DNA from: Forficula auricularia
Taxonomy: Eukaryota; Arthropoda; Insecta; Dermaptera; Forficulidae
Length of the DNA: 64,000 nt
Reading direction: 5' to 3'
NCBI GenBank assembly: GCA_024734495.1
Contig: JALMQS010000153.1
Location: forward strand, 9,814,037 to 9,878,036
The position numbers and the translations under genes are program-made. Positions 44,552 to 54,645 of this stretch are shown piece after piece; the first letter of the stretch is position 1, and every line of letters begins with the position of its first letter. The notes under the pieces were generated by a model. It worked only from the letters and a program-made list of their open reading frames with translations, searched no databases and had not been told where the DNA came from.

Positions 44552-44946
44552 CAGGCGCGGATCCAGACCTCTGATTTGGGGGGGGGGCGGTCGCCGGTAT
44601 ATAAGATCTACTTTTGATCTCGGAAGTGTGTCGCGGTCGAATTGTCCAAGCGGGGGGGGGGCAGAGACGCCCCCCCCCACATAGACCTCTGATTTGGGGG
44701 GGGGGGCGGTCGCCGGTATATAAGATCTACTTTTGATCTCGGAAGTGTGTCGCGGTCGAATTGTCCAAGCGGGGGTGGGGGTGGGGGTGGTCAGAGACGC
44801 CCCCCCCCCACATAGAACTTTATTTTCTTCAATTTTAAAATTTAATGTTATATAAAAAAAAAGATTAAATAAACATATAAAAATTGTTGATCTCCAATGC
44901 TTTGGTGGGGGGGGGCGGTCGCCCTCCCCCTTTGGATCCGCGCATG
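44552..44946. mobile_element. hAT-type MITE with internal duplication and G/C runs
   Basis: Ends CAGGCGCGGATCC and (inverted) CATGCGCGGATCC, 12 of 13 identical. Flanks GTCAATAT and GTTAACAT agree at 6 of 8 positions, consistent with an 8-bp duplication. Inside, a unit of about 120-125 bp (ATATAAGATCTACTTTTGAT, TCGGAAGTGTGTCGCGGTCG) is duplicated in tandem, bounded by G and C runs of 8-11. Confidence 0.7.
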
Positions 44947-44999
44947 GTTAACATGAACTTTTAATATCAAGTGATATCTGATTAATAATAAAGGATTAA

Positions 45000-45270
45000 A
45001 CATATTGTTATTTCAAATGAATTTGGATAAAGTTTAGCAACGATCCGTTGCAGTTTATTTAATTAAATAACAATTTTTGAGTTCATCAATTAAATTGTCA
45101 AATTAATATTTGTGAGATTTAAAATTCATTGTAATTAAGTACCTCGAGGACCACAAAAAAGGTCATATATAGTTTTTTGTCAAATTATATTTTAAAGTAC
45201 TTTATTTTAGAATAAGATAGTACATTGGATAAAGTTTAGCAATGATCCGTTGCAGTTTATTTTTTAATTT
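45000..45270 (+). mobile_element. Two HINE-type 3' ends in tandem
   Basis: GGATAAAGTTTAGCAACGAT then CCGTTGCAGTTTATTT occurs at 45027-45061 and again at about 45231-45264. The second is preceded by the normal HINE 3' region (GTACCTCGAGGACCACAAAA onward), the first by the minisatellite-type flank. Confidence 0.65.
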
Positions 45271-45664
45271 TTGTTTTTAAATGTAATTTAAAAAAATAGA
45301 TAGTTTTTTAAATCTTTGTTGCATTATTAAATTCCTCTTCAACGATAATGTGGTTAGAACTCTATTATCTATGCTATTAAGAATGAATGACATTCAAAAA
45401 TCTTCCAAACAGTGCCGCCAACAAATGTTTAGTTTGCTAGTTTAGTTCTTTTATTGTTTGGCAAGCTACTATGTTGGCTATACAGATTTGGTTTCAGTTT
45501 TTCGTGAATTTTCCAATTTTCCGGGCAACTTTTCGGATTTTTTTTTACGTATTAACCTGAAATGGACTATTACGAACATTTAAAAAAAAATTTAGCCAAA
45601 TCGGCCCAGGCATTTGAGAGATCTGCGCTTACAAGGAAAAAGAAATTCATTTTTATTATATAGA

Positions 45665-46084
45665 TTATATATATTTTCAATTTATTCAAACATTTTCATG
45701 AAATAAGAAAGGGTTGAGCGCTTTACTAGCTTATTATTACTACCTTATTCCAAAAGAAAGATAAAATTCATTTATTTTAATATTTGTTTTTATTTTGGTG
45801 TTTCCATGCAAGAAATTGTTAATTTTCCACTTGGAAAACCATTGAACGAGCACAAAGCCCAAGCAAAGAGCAGAGAGACAGACATTTAATATATATGAAA
45901 GAAAAGTCAAATGAATAGTTAACAAGAAATTCAATAGAGCGTGAAATTTCTCTTTTCAGGACTGATTTTAACAAACATTATATCTTAACAATAAATGTTG
46001 TAAATGGAATTCCATATTTTCTAAAAACAACACAACGAAAAAGTCAAAGAGATGACAAAAAAATAAAAAAGTATCAACGCCACT
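45665..46084. other. Unassigned sequence
   Basis: No gene or shared repeat recognised. Confidence 0.35.
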
Positions 46085-46548
46085 CTGAAATCGATATAAT
46101 AGTTTTGGGATTCTATATCTCTATGTTCACCTACCTCCAGGTTAAACGGTTTAACCCATTGACTTGGAATTTGAAACATAGACACCTGAGGGGCCAAGTA
46201 AGCGGTGTGATTCATAAAAAGTGAACATTTAGTCTCAGGAGGAACTTTAGCATTTTTTTTCTATTCTTATTCTAAGTTCTAATAAGAAAATTAATTGAAT
46301 TTTTTCTACAAATTTAAATTTAATCTTGACCAGCAAGATTATCGTTTTTGATAAAAAAATATATTGTAGCAATATTTAAAAGAGAATTAATAAAATAAAA
46401 ATAAATTGATAAATAATTGTCTCTAATTCTTAATATGACCGATTTGAATTGAACAGATGGCAGCACTTGATGACAACGCCTGTATTTAGACAACCACCAT
46501 ATACGTCTAGGACTCTGTTTGCAACCTTAAAAATATCGTTTGGTATCA
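46085..46548. repeat. Dispersed repeat copy and unassigned flank
   Basis: 46100-46330 matches 17285-17560 (CCATTGACTTGGAATTTGAA, then GGTGTGATTCATAAAAAGTG). From 46335 no match was found. Confidence 0.5.
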
Positions 46549-46900
46549 GTGGCGTAGCCAGAAAATTTTCGTGGGGGGGGGGGGGCAATCCACAAAGCAA
46601 AATATTTAGTGGGAATTTTCTTTATTAAAGCAAATAAGTACCACAAGAAATTAAAAAATACCATAATTCTTGATCAAACATATACTATACATAAGAGTCT
46701 AGATTAATTTCTAACAACGCTGAGAAAATTTTCTTTAAAAAAATTACCCTCTTGCCTAGAATCGAACCGACGAACTTTTGAACTAAGGGCATCAGCTCTA
46801 GCCATTACACCAATGCAACATTAATATTTATAACTTGATTTCTGTTACTAAAACTATATATTTTTGATTTAGACTTTGTGTCGAGATAATATTGTATTCA
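46549..46900. mobile_element. hAT-like left end with SINE
   Basis: CAGTGGCGTAGCCAG at 46549 is a very common hAT terminal motif, followed by a G run. The matching right end was not found. At 46738-46825 the minus strand has a tRNA-like sequence: TTGGTGTAATGGCTAGAGC (A box) and GTCGGTTCGATTCTAGG (B box), probably a SINE head or a tRNA-related repeat. Confidence 0.5.
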
Positions 46901-48265
46901 TTTGAACTCGAATGAAAATGAAAAATCACCAATAGATTTTAAATTAAGAAACATTAAATATATATTAATTAACGAGGTAAATTTGAAATATAATTGTCAG
47001 CTCGGATTTTAAACTGATGGCTCCAATCGATTTTCATTAACCAGGCAAATTTGAAATATAATTGTAATTTGGACTCCAATTTTGAAATGAAAGACTCCAA
47101 TTCATTTTAAATTAAGAAACATTAAATATATTGATAATTATTCCTCCCCCCCCCCTCGCCACTCAAAAATTAGAGAGGCGAAACTTTTAAGAGACGATGT
47201 ATTTTCGGTAGTTTACGGGTATACATTTGGAGTGTGGTTTTTTAAGAGGAATAAAATTTTTGGATCGAGACGCTGCCCGCCAGTGCAAGCTCGTTAAATA
47301 TATTTAATTACGGCTAGTAGCCATAAGAAACGGTTTGTCGTTGCCGTTACTCATCCCATGAGCCCTACCCTTGGGGTTCTGACCCCCCCCCCCTCCCTTA
47401 CTTACGAATCCTTGAAATTTCGATCATACTGCATATGGTAAAGTAAAAATGCTAAATTCATATCTGTGTGCTAATATCAAATAGAATATTTTAATAATCA
47501 AATTAGTTTATTCAAATGAGTGAGTAGTTGGCGTAATTTAACCGAATGCATATTCCCTTTTGAAATTATTCATTCAACTAAATAATTTTCAATATAATAT
47601 ATAATTTTCATTTGAGCTACAAAAAGCATTTCCAAATATAGAGATGCATTCCTCTGTTTTTGTTTTATTTTTTTACAAATAAAATTCATTCCTCTAGAAA
47701 TTGCATGATTGATTATTATTTCTAAGAATATCGAAATATATTCTACCTATATCTTTCGATCGGCAAGTTAGAAGAACGTAAAAGAGTGTCAACGCAATAT
47801 AATTAATGATTGAATTTCTTGATAGTTGTGTGTGTGTGTATGTGTGTGGATTCCCTTTTGGAGAGAGAGAAGTCAAGATTGGCCACCCAATCGATGATGC
47901 TTTAATAAATAGTTAGCGTCGGTCGAATGTACATTCCGCAAGAAAAGAAAGCACACATGATTACTTTGCATGATGCGAATACGATAAATGAATAAACGAA
48001 ACGGCCAGAGATTGGATTGGTGCTAATCAATGACCGAGGAAGTTGGTTATAAACGAGAGAGAGAGAGGGTCGGGTCTTTGGATTAGGCACAAGTGGTGGT
48101 GAGTGAGGCCCTCGACCTGCGTGACTCGGCCTACCGATAACCGTCTTCAGGATGCTTTATTAGAGCTTTAATTGGAGAAAGCCAATGCCAATAAGGTCCA
48201 TTTCCCCTTACCCTAATGAAAATTCTTGCCAGACTTTTTTAATGATTGATTCAAATAATATACAG
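46901..48265. other. Unassigned sequence with simple repeats
   Basis: C runs near 47147 and 47384, a TG run near 47828-47847 and GA runs near 47860 and 48054. An imperfect direct repeat occurs around 46985-47120 (AAATTTGAAATATAATTGT, twice). No gene domains. Confidence 0.35.
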
Positions 48266-48354
48266 GGTATAACTTTTAAGGAGTTAGGTGTTGGTTCTAG
48301 GTGAAACATTTTAATATCTACTCTTATTAAAGGAGCAAAAATTGTTTATATATA

Positions 48355-48975
48355 TGTAGAGTTGAAATATTATTATAGAAATTTCTAATTGCGCTCGTCT
48401 GACACACAATGTAATGGTCAACTGAAGACCCTTTAAGCCAACAAACGAACCTTTGCAAAGGTATTTCTATCTTTTCATTCTTTTCAGTACACAAAGATCA
48501 TTGTTTGAAACTTGAGTAAGTGAAGCGTGAATGAGGTGGAATTCCACAGTCCCCCTACTTGCCTATTTGAATTCCATCCGTAATTGATAATATTTGTCAC
48601 ATGATGTATTCTCCCACTACCCTTATGAAATGATGTCTACGAGAGCTCTAGCTACACTTGCGATCTGACCATCAAATGAGCTAGACTTGCTAGGGAGAGT
48701 TCCAAGCAGTCACACGAACACACGCATTACGATACACGATAGATTCACCCCTTTACGAACTCTCTTAACGTTTACGATAATACTATTACGTCTTTATAAT
48801 TAACGCCCTTCGAATGAAAGTTGTCATTCACCTGTATATAGAATAATTATACTTGTTAATAAATATGTTATCTTAAGTGAAACTTTTATTTGATAAATCT
48901 CCTACCCTAGACAAATAACGCAACAAGCCACACGGAACCCACACGCAGGGATCAGTGAAAAGTTCAGTTCCCACA
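48355..48975 (+). mobile_element. Solo LTR, probable Ty3/gypsy type
   Basis: A 621-bp block starting TGTAGAGTTG and ending GTTCCCACA, flanked by TATA on both sides (48351-48354 and 48976-48979). It has a TATATAGAATAA stretch near 48835 and AATAAA near 48861, plausible promoter and polyadenylation signals. It interrupts a Helitron whose sequence resumes with TTTGTATCTTAGTTC. No internal coding region, hence solo. TSD in AT repeat is weak evidence alone. Confidence 0.65.
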
Positions 48976-49375
48976 TATATATATGTTTGTATCTTAGTTC
49001 TATTTTGATGAAACATATTCTATTAACAAGTTTTCAGGATGATAAAACGATCTGGCTAGGTCTGGACCTCGATAAATTTCATCTTAAATGATCGTTTCTT
49101 AATTAAATAATTATTGATAGATGAAAATCTCCATAAAAAAGTTTGTTTACATTTTTTTCAATAATGTTTTATTTATTAATTGGTTTTCCAATTTTAAAAC
49201 CTACGAATACTTTATACGAAATTTTGTTATATATTAGAATTTGCCAATTTAATTGATTAAAATTTCTCTTATTAAAAAACACTTACTAAAAATATTATTG
49301 CAAGCTAGAAGATCAAGTACAGTCGATGGTGGGGAAGTAATCTCCGAAATCGAAGCCTCAAATACAATGTATAGG

Positions 49376-49560
49376 TAAAGATAAGAGTAAATAAATATTT
49401 TATTTAATATGAATTTACTATGAGTTAAGGATACTGGGTCACTTATTTCACATTAAAATTAAATAATTAAAAGATAAAAAAAATTTCTTTTTCAATATAT
49501 ATATTTCAGGCTATCAACCCATCTTCAGGAAATACAGAAAGTAACTAGTAACTAGTATAG
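49376..49560 (-). mobile_element. PLE tail (pair-2 type) inside Helitron
   Basis: Matches 6280-6470 closely: AAGAGTAAATAAATATTTTA, TACTATGAGTTAAGGATACT, and the hammerhead region. It lies within the Helitron at 48317-49792, so it inserted later or was captured. Confidence 0.75.
49484..49550 (-). ncRNA. Hammerhead-like ribozyme, PLE tail in Helitron
   Basis: Minus strand: CTGAAGA, extra T, stem II GGGTT-GAT-AGCCT (one G-T pair), GAAA and an A/T helix III. It retains helix I blocks ATTTC/GAAA like those at 7685-7749. Confidence 0.55.
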
Positions 49561-49929
49561 GTACATTATTTCATGTAAAAAATTGCTTCAATAAAATTAT
49601 TATTTCTTATTTATTTAATTGATTAAAAAACTTGATAAATTGTTATTTAATTAAAAAAAATTATTATAAGGAATTTATTTATATATCTATATACCCATAA
49701 TCTGTGGACCACGAGAAAGCTAGAAATGCAAAAACTGGGTGGGGGTCCAGGGGGCGTTTGGTTACCGTGCATCGCTCGGTTGCTCCAGGTACTAATAATA
49801 AAACTTGAGCAAGATGCGAGGAAGGTTTCACAAAAAAAAAATAAAACAACTTACCCGTACTTTCCCCTCACCACATACATTTCAAAAAATAATAAAAAAA
49901 TTGTTATTTGTAAAATTATTTTTCCATTG

Positions 49930-49972
49930 TATAATCAGTTTACTTCCTGATGATGGGCTCTCCCTCGAAATA
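49930..49972 (+). ncRNA. Degenerate hammerhead-like motif
   Basis: CTGATGA, T, GGG-CTCT-CCC, TC, GAAAT. The upstream AATCAGTTTACTT block matches the pair-1 tail. Helix III and the cleavage triplet are lost because another repeat begins after GAAAT. Confidence 0.4.
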
Positions 49973-50818
49973 AAAATTTAGGCCCTTTGAGCAAACTTAA
50001 CCAAATATTTTATATATAATCAGTGAGTCCCCAGAAATCTAAAACTGCAAAAACTAGCAGCCGAAAATGGCAGAAGGGAGGGGCTCAAAAAATTAAATCT
50101 AGGCCCTTGGACCAAACTCAACTAAATTTTGTATACATACTCAGCTGGCTCCCTGGAGACTAAAAGAGCAAAAACTAACTAACTAACTAAACGAGACAAA
50201 TCGAAAGCTAGACTGAACCCAATGCAAAAAGAATTTTCAAAATCGGTTAACAATTGGCGGAGATATCAGGTAACATAACACAAAAAAATAAGCTGACGTG
50301 TTCTGATGTGGCCATCCACTTGACTTTACCATACAACCTGGCCCCTCACTTATATTTAATATTTAATAAAATTATTTATAATCATGTAGGGGGGGTTAGT
50401 TTTAGCATTTTTAGACTCCTGGGACCCACTGATTATGTATACAAAATTTGGTTGAGTTTGGTAAATGGCAAAGATTTTCATTTTTTACCCCCCCCATTTC
50501 GGGCGGTTAGTTTTTGCATTTTTAGACTTCTGGGGACCCACTGATTATGTATATAAGATTTGGTTGAGTTTGGTAAATGGCCAAGATTTTCATTTTTCAA
50601 AATCAAAATCGGTTAACAATTGGCGGAGATATCAGGTAACATAACACACAAAAAAATTCAGTCGAATTGAGAACCTCCTCCTATTTTGAAGTCTGTTAAA
50701 AATTTATAGTCAAAACTTATAGTCAAAATATTTTTTCATTCTCATATGTTAATTTTTTTCTTGTCCTGGGAGGGGCGGAGGGGGGGCTTGCACCAGTGAT
50801 AGTATTTATACTATTTAC
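49973..50818. repeat. Composite Helitron-interior and CCGACTTC-type repeats
   Basis: GCTGACGTGTTCTGATGTGG and GTATACAAAATTTGGTTGAG modules recur at 50285-50600 as near 11.7 and 25.8 kb. 50190-50280 and 50590-50700 share GGTTAACAATTGGCGGAGAT with 20790 and 61330. No termini identified. Confidence 0.5.
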
Positions 50819-51797
50819 GAGCTGCTCCAGACGTGGCTTCGGCACGCCCTCTACAGCTCAGCCTTCCGGGCAGGTGGTCCTAACGGGAGGCGTCTCGGCA
50901 TGTGATTATTAGGTCTGTAATATTTGTAATATTTTGCCCCTTCTTTCGCCCCCACGCACTCATTTTAGCTATTGATTTTTACAGCATACATTTTATATAG
51001 TCTTAAAAACTAACATTACAAAATTTGATCTATATCGGAGAGAGTATTAATTTTTTGCCCCCACTCACATTTTGGGAGGTTGAAATTATTTTTTAGATAT
51101 TTGCAAATAAATAACTCTCAGTTTTCTAAAGAGTAAATGTACAAAAAAGCTAAAAATTTCTATATTTTGCCCCCCCCCCCTCCTTTCGCCCCCATACAGT
51201 CAATTTTGATAGTTGATTTTTAGAGGAATAGTTTCTTAAAGTAATAAAGAATAACTCTCAAAATTTGATCAAGATTGGAGAGAGTTTTAATTTTTGCCCC
51301 CACTCACATTTTGGATATTTGGGAGTCGAATTTCAAAAAATCCTGAAATTTCATTTTAGATATTTGTATTTAGAATTTTATTAAGTAAAAATCAAGTAGA
51401 TATCTTATCGTTCTTAATTGAAAATGCATTATTAGTTTAAACACATTGCAAAGATATTTTGCCCCTTTTGAGGCCTTTAGGGGTCGAATTTTAAAAAATC
51501 TTGAAATTATTTTTTAGATATTTTAATTTGGTATTTTTATAAGTAAAAATCAAGTAGATATTTTATCGTCCTTAAGAGATATTGCATAATCAGTGAAAAC
51601 ACACTTTGCCCCCTTTGACCCCCTTAGGGGTCGAATTACGAAAAATCCTTTCTTAGTGAGCCCCTATGTCATAGATGTAATATCCTCGCCAAATTTCATG
51701 TTTCTATGTCCAGTGATTCTGGCTGTTTTGATGATGAGTGAGTGAGTGAGTGAGTAAGTGAGTGAGTGTATCGGGCAAAGAATTTTATATATATAGA
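50819..51797 (-). mobile_element. Complete non-autonomous Helitron, TCTATATATATA / CTCG
   Basis: On the minus strand it starts TCTATATATATAAAATTCTT after A (51797), has a CTCA repeat, and ends GGGCGTGCCGAAGCCACGTC (weak hairpin), TGGAGCAGCTCG before T (50819). The 979-bp interior consists of several diverged repeats of a TTTTGCCCC module with C runs, and no coding sequence. Confidence 0.72.
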
Positions 51798-52369
51798 TAC
51801 TGTCACATTACATTTTTACTTCCACTAATCCTTATTTAAAATAATGTAAAATTTCTGAATATCCTCTCCGATTTTAGTAGTTGTTTTTTTGATCTCGGGG
51901 GGACTATTGGTTAAACCTTTAATTTAGATAGATGAACTTTATATTAAAATGTTAATCTAGAAAGGATTTTGCATTCTATATATATATATATATAAGTTCA
52001 TCCATCATTTGAATTTAATCCTTTTAATTGTTTTTTAAGTTGGACTGTCATTCGAGATTACCTCTCTCTGTGCTGGGTTTTCTCTAACGAGGAAATCCTA
52101 AAACCCATATTACCGCCCCCACAACCACCCATGTTCCTCTAAATTATTCATCATTGGAGCGGACCTTTTGTCCTGATGCACCCCCTTAGGAAATGGACAA
52201 CCGTTGACGTTTCTCTAATTATACCAATGCTCTTATTTAGATAACCCCCCCTCCCCACCCACCCAACACTTTGTTTGATTAAATTCTTCTCATTGCGCAT
52301 TATTCCATCCTATTCCCTTTATGGTACACTCTCATCTTTCAATTATTTATTTTCTAAATTAATAATAGA
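51798..52369. other. Unassigned sequence
   Basis: No gene or shared repeat recognised; a TA repeat lies near 51977-51993. Confidence 0.35.
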
Positions 52370-53435
52370 GTACCTGGGGCCATCGAGTGATGCACGGTAA
52401 CCCCTGACCGCCCCTCCCGAAACCCCACAACTGCACCCCACCTCCTGCACCTCCCACATCCACCCCACCCCGCACCCACTTTTTGCATTTCTAGCTTTCT
52501 AACGGTCTACAAATTATGTGTATATTTGTTTACTCGTACACCAATTTGACCACATTCGTTCATATTGATAAACATTATAAAAAAAATAAATAGGAAAATA
52601 ATTATAAAAAAAATAATCGTATAGTATCTGAAATAAAAACATAAAATTAAATAAGATTTGTTTCCAAGTTATATAAAATAAAGCCACTTCAACCACTTTA
52701 TTTGTAAACATAATGTTATGATTTAGACACCTGTTAATTCAAAATAAACAAAAAATTCCTAATTTTAATATAATATAATAATATTTGCTATAACCTATTA
52801 GTTGGTTTTAAAATTAAAAAACCAATTAATAAATAAAAGATAATTGGAAAAAAAATGTAAACAAAATTTTTTATTGAGATTTTCATTTATCAATAATTAC
52901 TTTAATTAAGAAAAGATCAATTAAGATTAAATTTGTCGAGGTCCAGACCTAGCCAGATCGCTTTATCATCCTCAAAACTTGTTAATATAATTTGTTTCAT
53001 CAAAATCGGTAGAGTCGTTTTCAAAATAGAACCAAGATACAAATATATATATATACAAGCTGCGTCAGGCGTGCCTCCGGCACGCCATCTGCACCTTGGC
53101 CCTCCGGGCTGGTGGCCCTGGCGGGCAGCGTCTCGAGACGGCCAAAAGTTTGTTTGCAATATAATTTTGTTCAACTGTATTTTAATTAAATATACTCGTA
53201 TTTTATTAATTTCAAGAAATAATCTAACACATTGCGAAAGCAAAATAAAAAATTCTGAGTGTGTCAAGCTTACGCACGACGGAAGTGAAACTTCTAGTAT
53301 TCCTCTCTCTCTTTTCATTTCATTCTCTCTTTTTTTCTCTCTTACGTTAGTTTGAAGATTATAGGTTAAATAATTCAACGACGAAGCATAGATTTACTCT
53401 TTCTAATATTTTCTTATACATGAATGAATTTTGAT

Positions 53436-54160
53436 TTATGTACAGTTCCAAAAATTCTTTTTAATGTTACATACAGCATTTTCATTTGTTTGAATGTTCA
53501 ATAATAATTTTAGTGTTGAATGTGCTGTTTTTCCTCCGTCTAATAAAGTGGCAGCAATTCCAGATGATGTCATTTGTGCCAATATGAGCGAAATTAAAAA
53601 TGTTTCCCTGTTCCACCTGGTGCATCCAAAAAAAAAGAAACCATCTTCTTGAGCAGCGACTGCATGCATAATTTTTGTTCTGGTAACAATTTTGGTTCAT
53701 TTGCTTGAACATATGCATTTAAACCATCAACATTGTACGATTGTTCACGTTGCATATCGCGATTAAATAAATCACTTACTGGCCGATTAACTGATGGCAT
53801 CCCTAATTTAATTAGTGGTTGATTCGAAATGATCATGCATAAATCTTCCAACTTAATCAAAGATTCATTATATATTTCTGGCGAGAAATTTATATCTGGA
53901 TCTCCTCGAATTCTACGTAGAGCATGTAATACATCTTCACTCATTGAAGCCTTATATTTTCCCCATAATTTAGGCGGGTTAGTTGGAAAACACGTTGTCA
54001 ATAAAATGGCAAACAAACATCGTATTTGATGTGGCGATGAACCGAGAGCAGCATGGGCAAGAGTTGTATCCCAATGCGAATCTTCTTCTAACAATCGTAA
54101 TGCTAGGCATGCACCATGATTCGTTGTATGTAATGCACTGAGATACTGGGAAATGTATTT
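53436..54160 (-). pseudogene. Helitron replication helicase (PIF1-like), broken
   Basis: The helicase half of the Helitron Rep/Hel protein, which unwinds DNA during rolling-circle transposition. On the minus strand the frame passes NHGACLALRLLEEDSHW, then LFAILLTTCFPTNPPKLW and YKASMSEDVLHALRR, a NVDGLNAYV block, and reaches FFLDAPGGTGK, the Walker A motif. One base is lost right after GGTGK, shifting the frame; the next segment, LISLILAQM joined to TSSGIAATLLDGGKTAHSTL, continues the helicase but lacks about ten residues between QM and TSS. The Rep nuclease and the C-terminal helicase motifs are absent. This is the only coding trace of an autonomous Helitron in the window. Confidence 0.92.
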
Positions 54161-54645
54161 ATAATAAGAAACATTGATTAAGATTTGGAATGTTTCTTTC
54201 CGACAGGCTCAGGTTAGCCAACTAATAACAATAAAATAATCACATTTAAAAATATATATTTTTCTTTTTACTTAAGAGAGAATGGTGTATTTCTGTGAAA
54301 CAGTTTAATTCTAAAGTTTAGGGAAAACAAAATATATCTATAATATAATCATAATACTTCTTCAAGGCCTTTGAGAACAATGAATTAACCCACACCCATT
54401 GTCTGCCTGGGTACAAAAGAAAAGATAAACCTTTTTTAAAACCCCAATTGGCATTCTACCTGAGAATAATTAATTTAATTATGTAAAATCGTGTGAAATC
54501 AAATCAAACCGATTTGGCCCAAAATTTAGATAAACCATCTGGAGCACTAAACAAACATATGGTGTGAATATGGTTTCGATACGTTCAGTGGTTTAGGCAT
54601 GGGTCAATCACGCGCATACATACTAAGGATTATATATATATATAT

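Larger units (their letters stand above)
43776..45664 (-). mobile_element. Non-autonomous Helitron with CTAG 3' end
   Basis: On the minus strand it starts TCTATATAATAAAAATGAAT after A (45664) and ends CCGCCGAAGGCGG (hairpin), GCCTTGAAG, CTAG before T (43776). Both termini are canonical. It contains a minisatellite array, a hAT MITE and two HINE-type 3' ends, so it has been an insertion target or captured neighbouring sequence. Confidence 0.72.
48317..49792 (+). mobile_element. Helitron family 1 with GTAC end, boundaries proven by empty site
   Basis: Starts TCTACTCTTATTAAAGGAGC and ends TGCTCCAGGTAC. Removing it leaves ACATTTTAATA joined to TAATAATAAAAC, identical to the intact site at 3645-3668, so insertion was exactly between A and T with no duplication. 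It contains a solo LTR (48355-48975) and a second PLE tail (49376-49560). Without the LTR its length is about 855 bp, close to the 811-bp reference. Confidence 0.88.
48266..49972 (+). mobile_element. PLE tail split by a Helitron
   Basis: 48266-48316 (ACTTTTAAGGAGTTAGGTGT then GGTGAAACATTTTAATA) and 49793-49972 (TAATAATAAAACTTGAGCAA onward) join to give the uninterrupted PLE tail seen at 3609-3780. A hammerhead-like motif ends it near 49930-49972. Confidence 0.85.

Noticed and set aside
52917..53378. Opposing frames of 153 and 140 codons
   Set aside because: They span the junction between two nested Helitrons and contain no domain.
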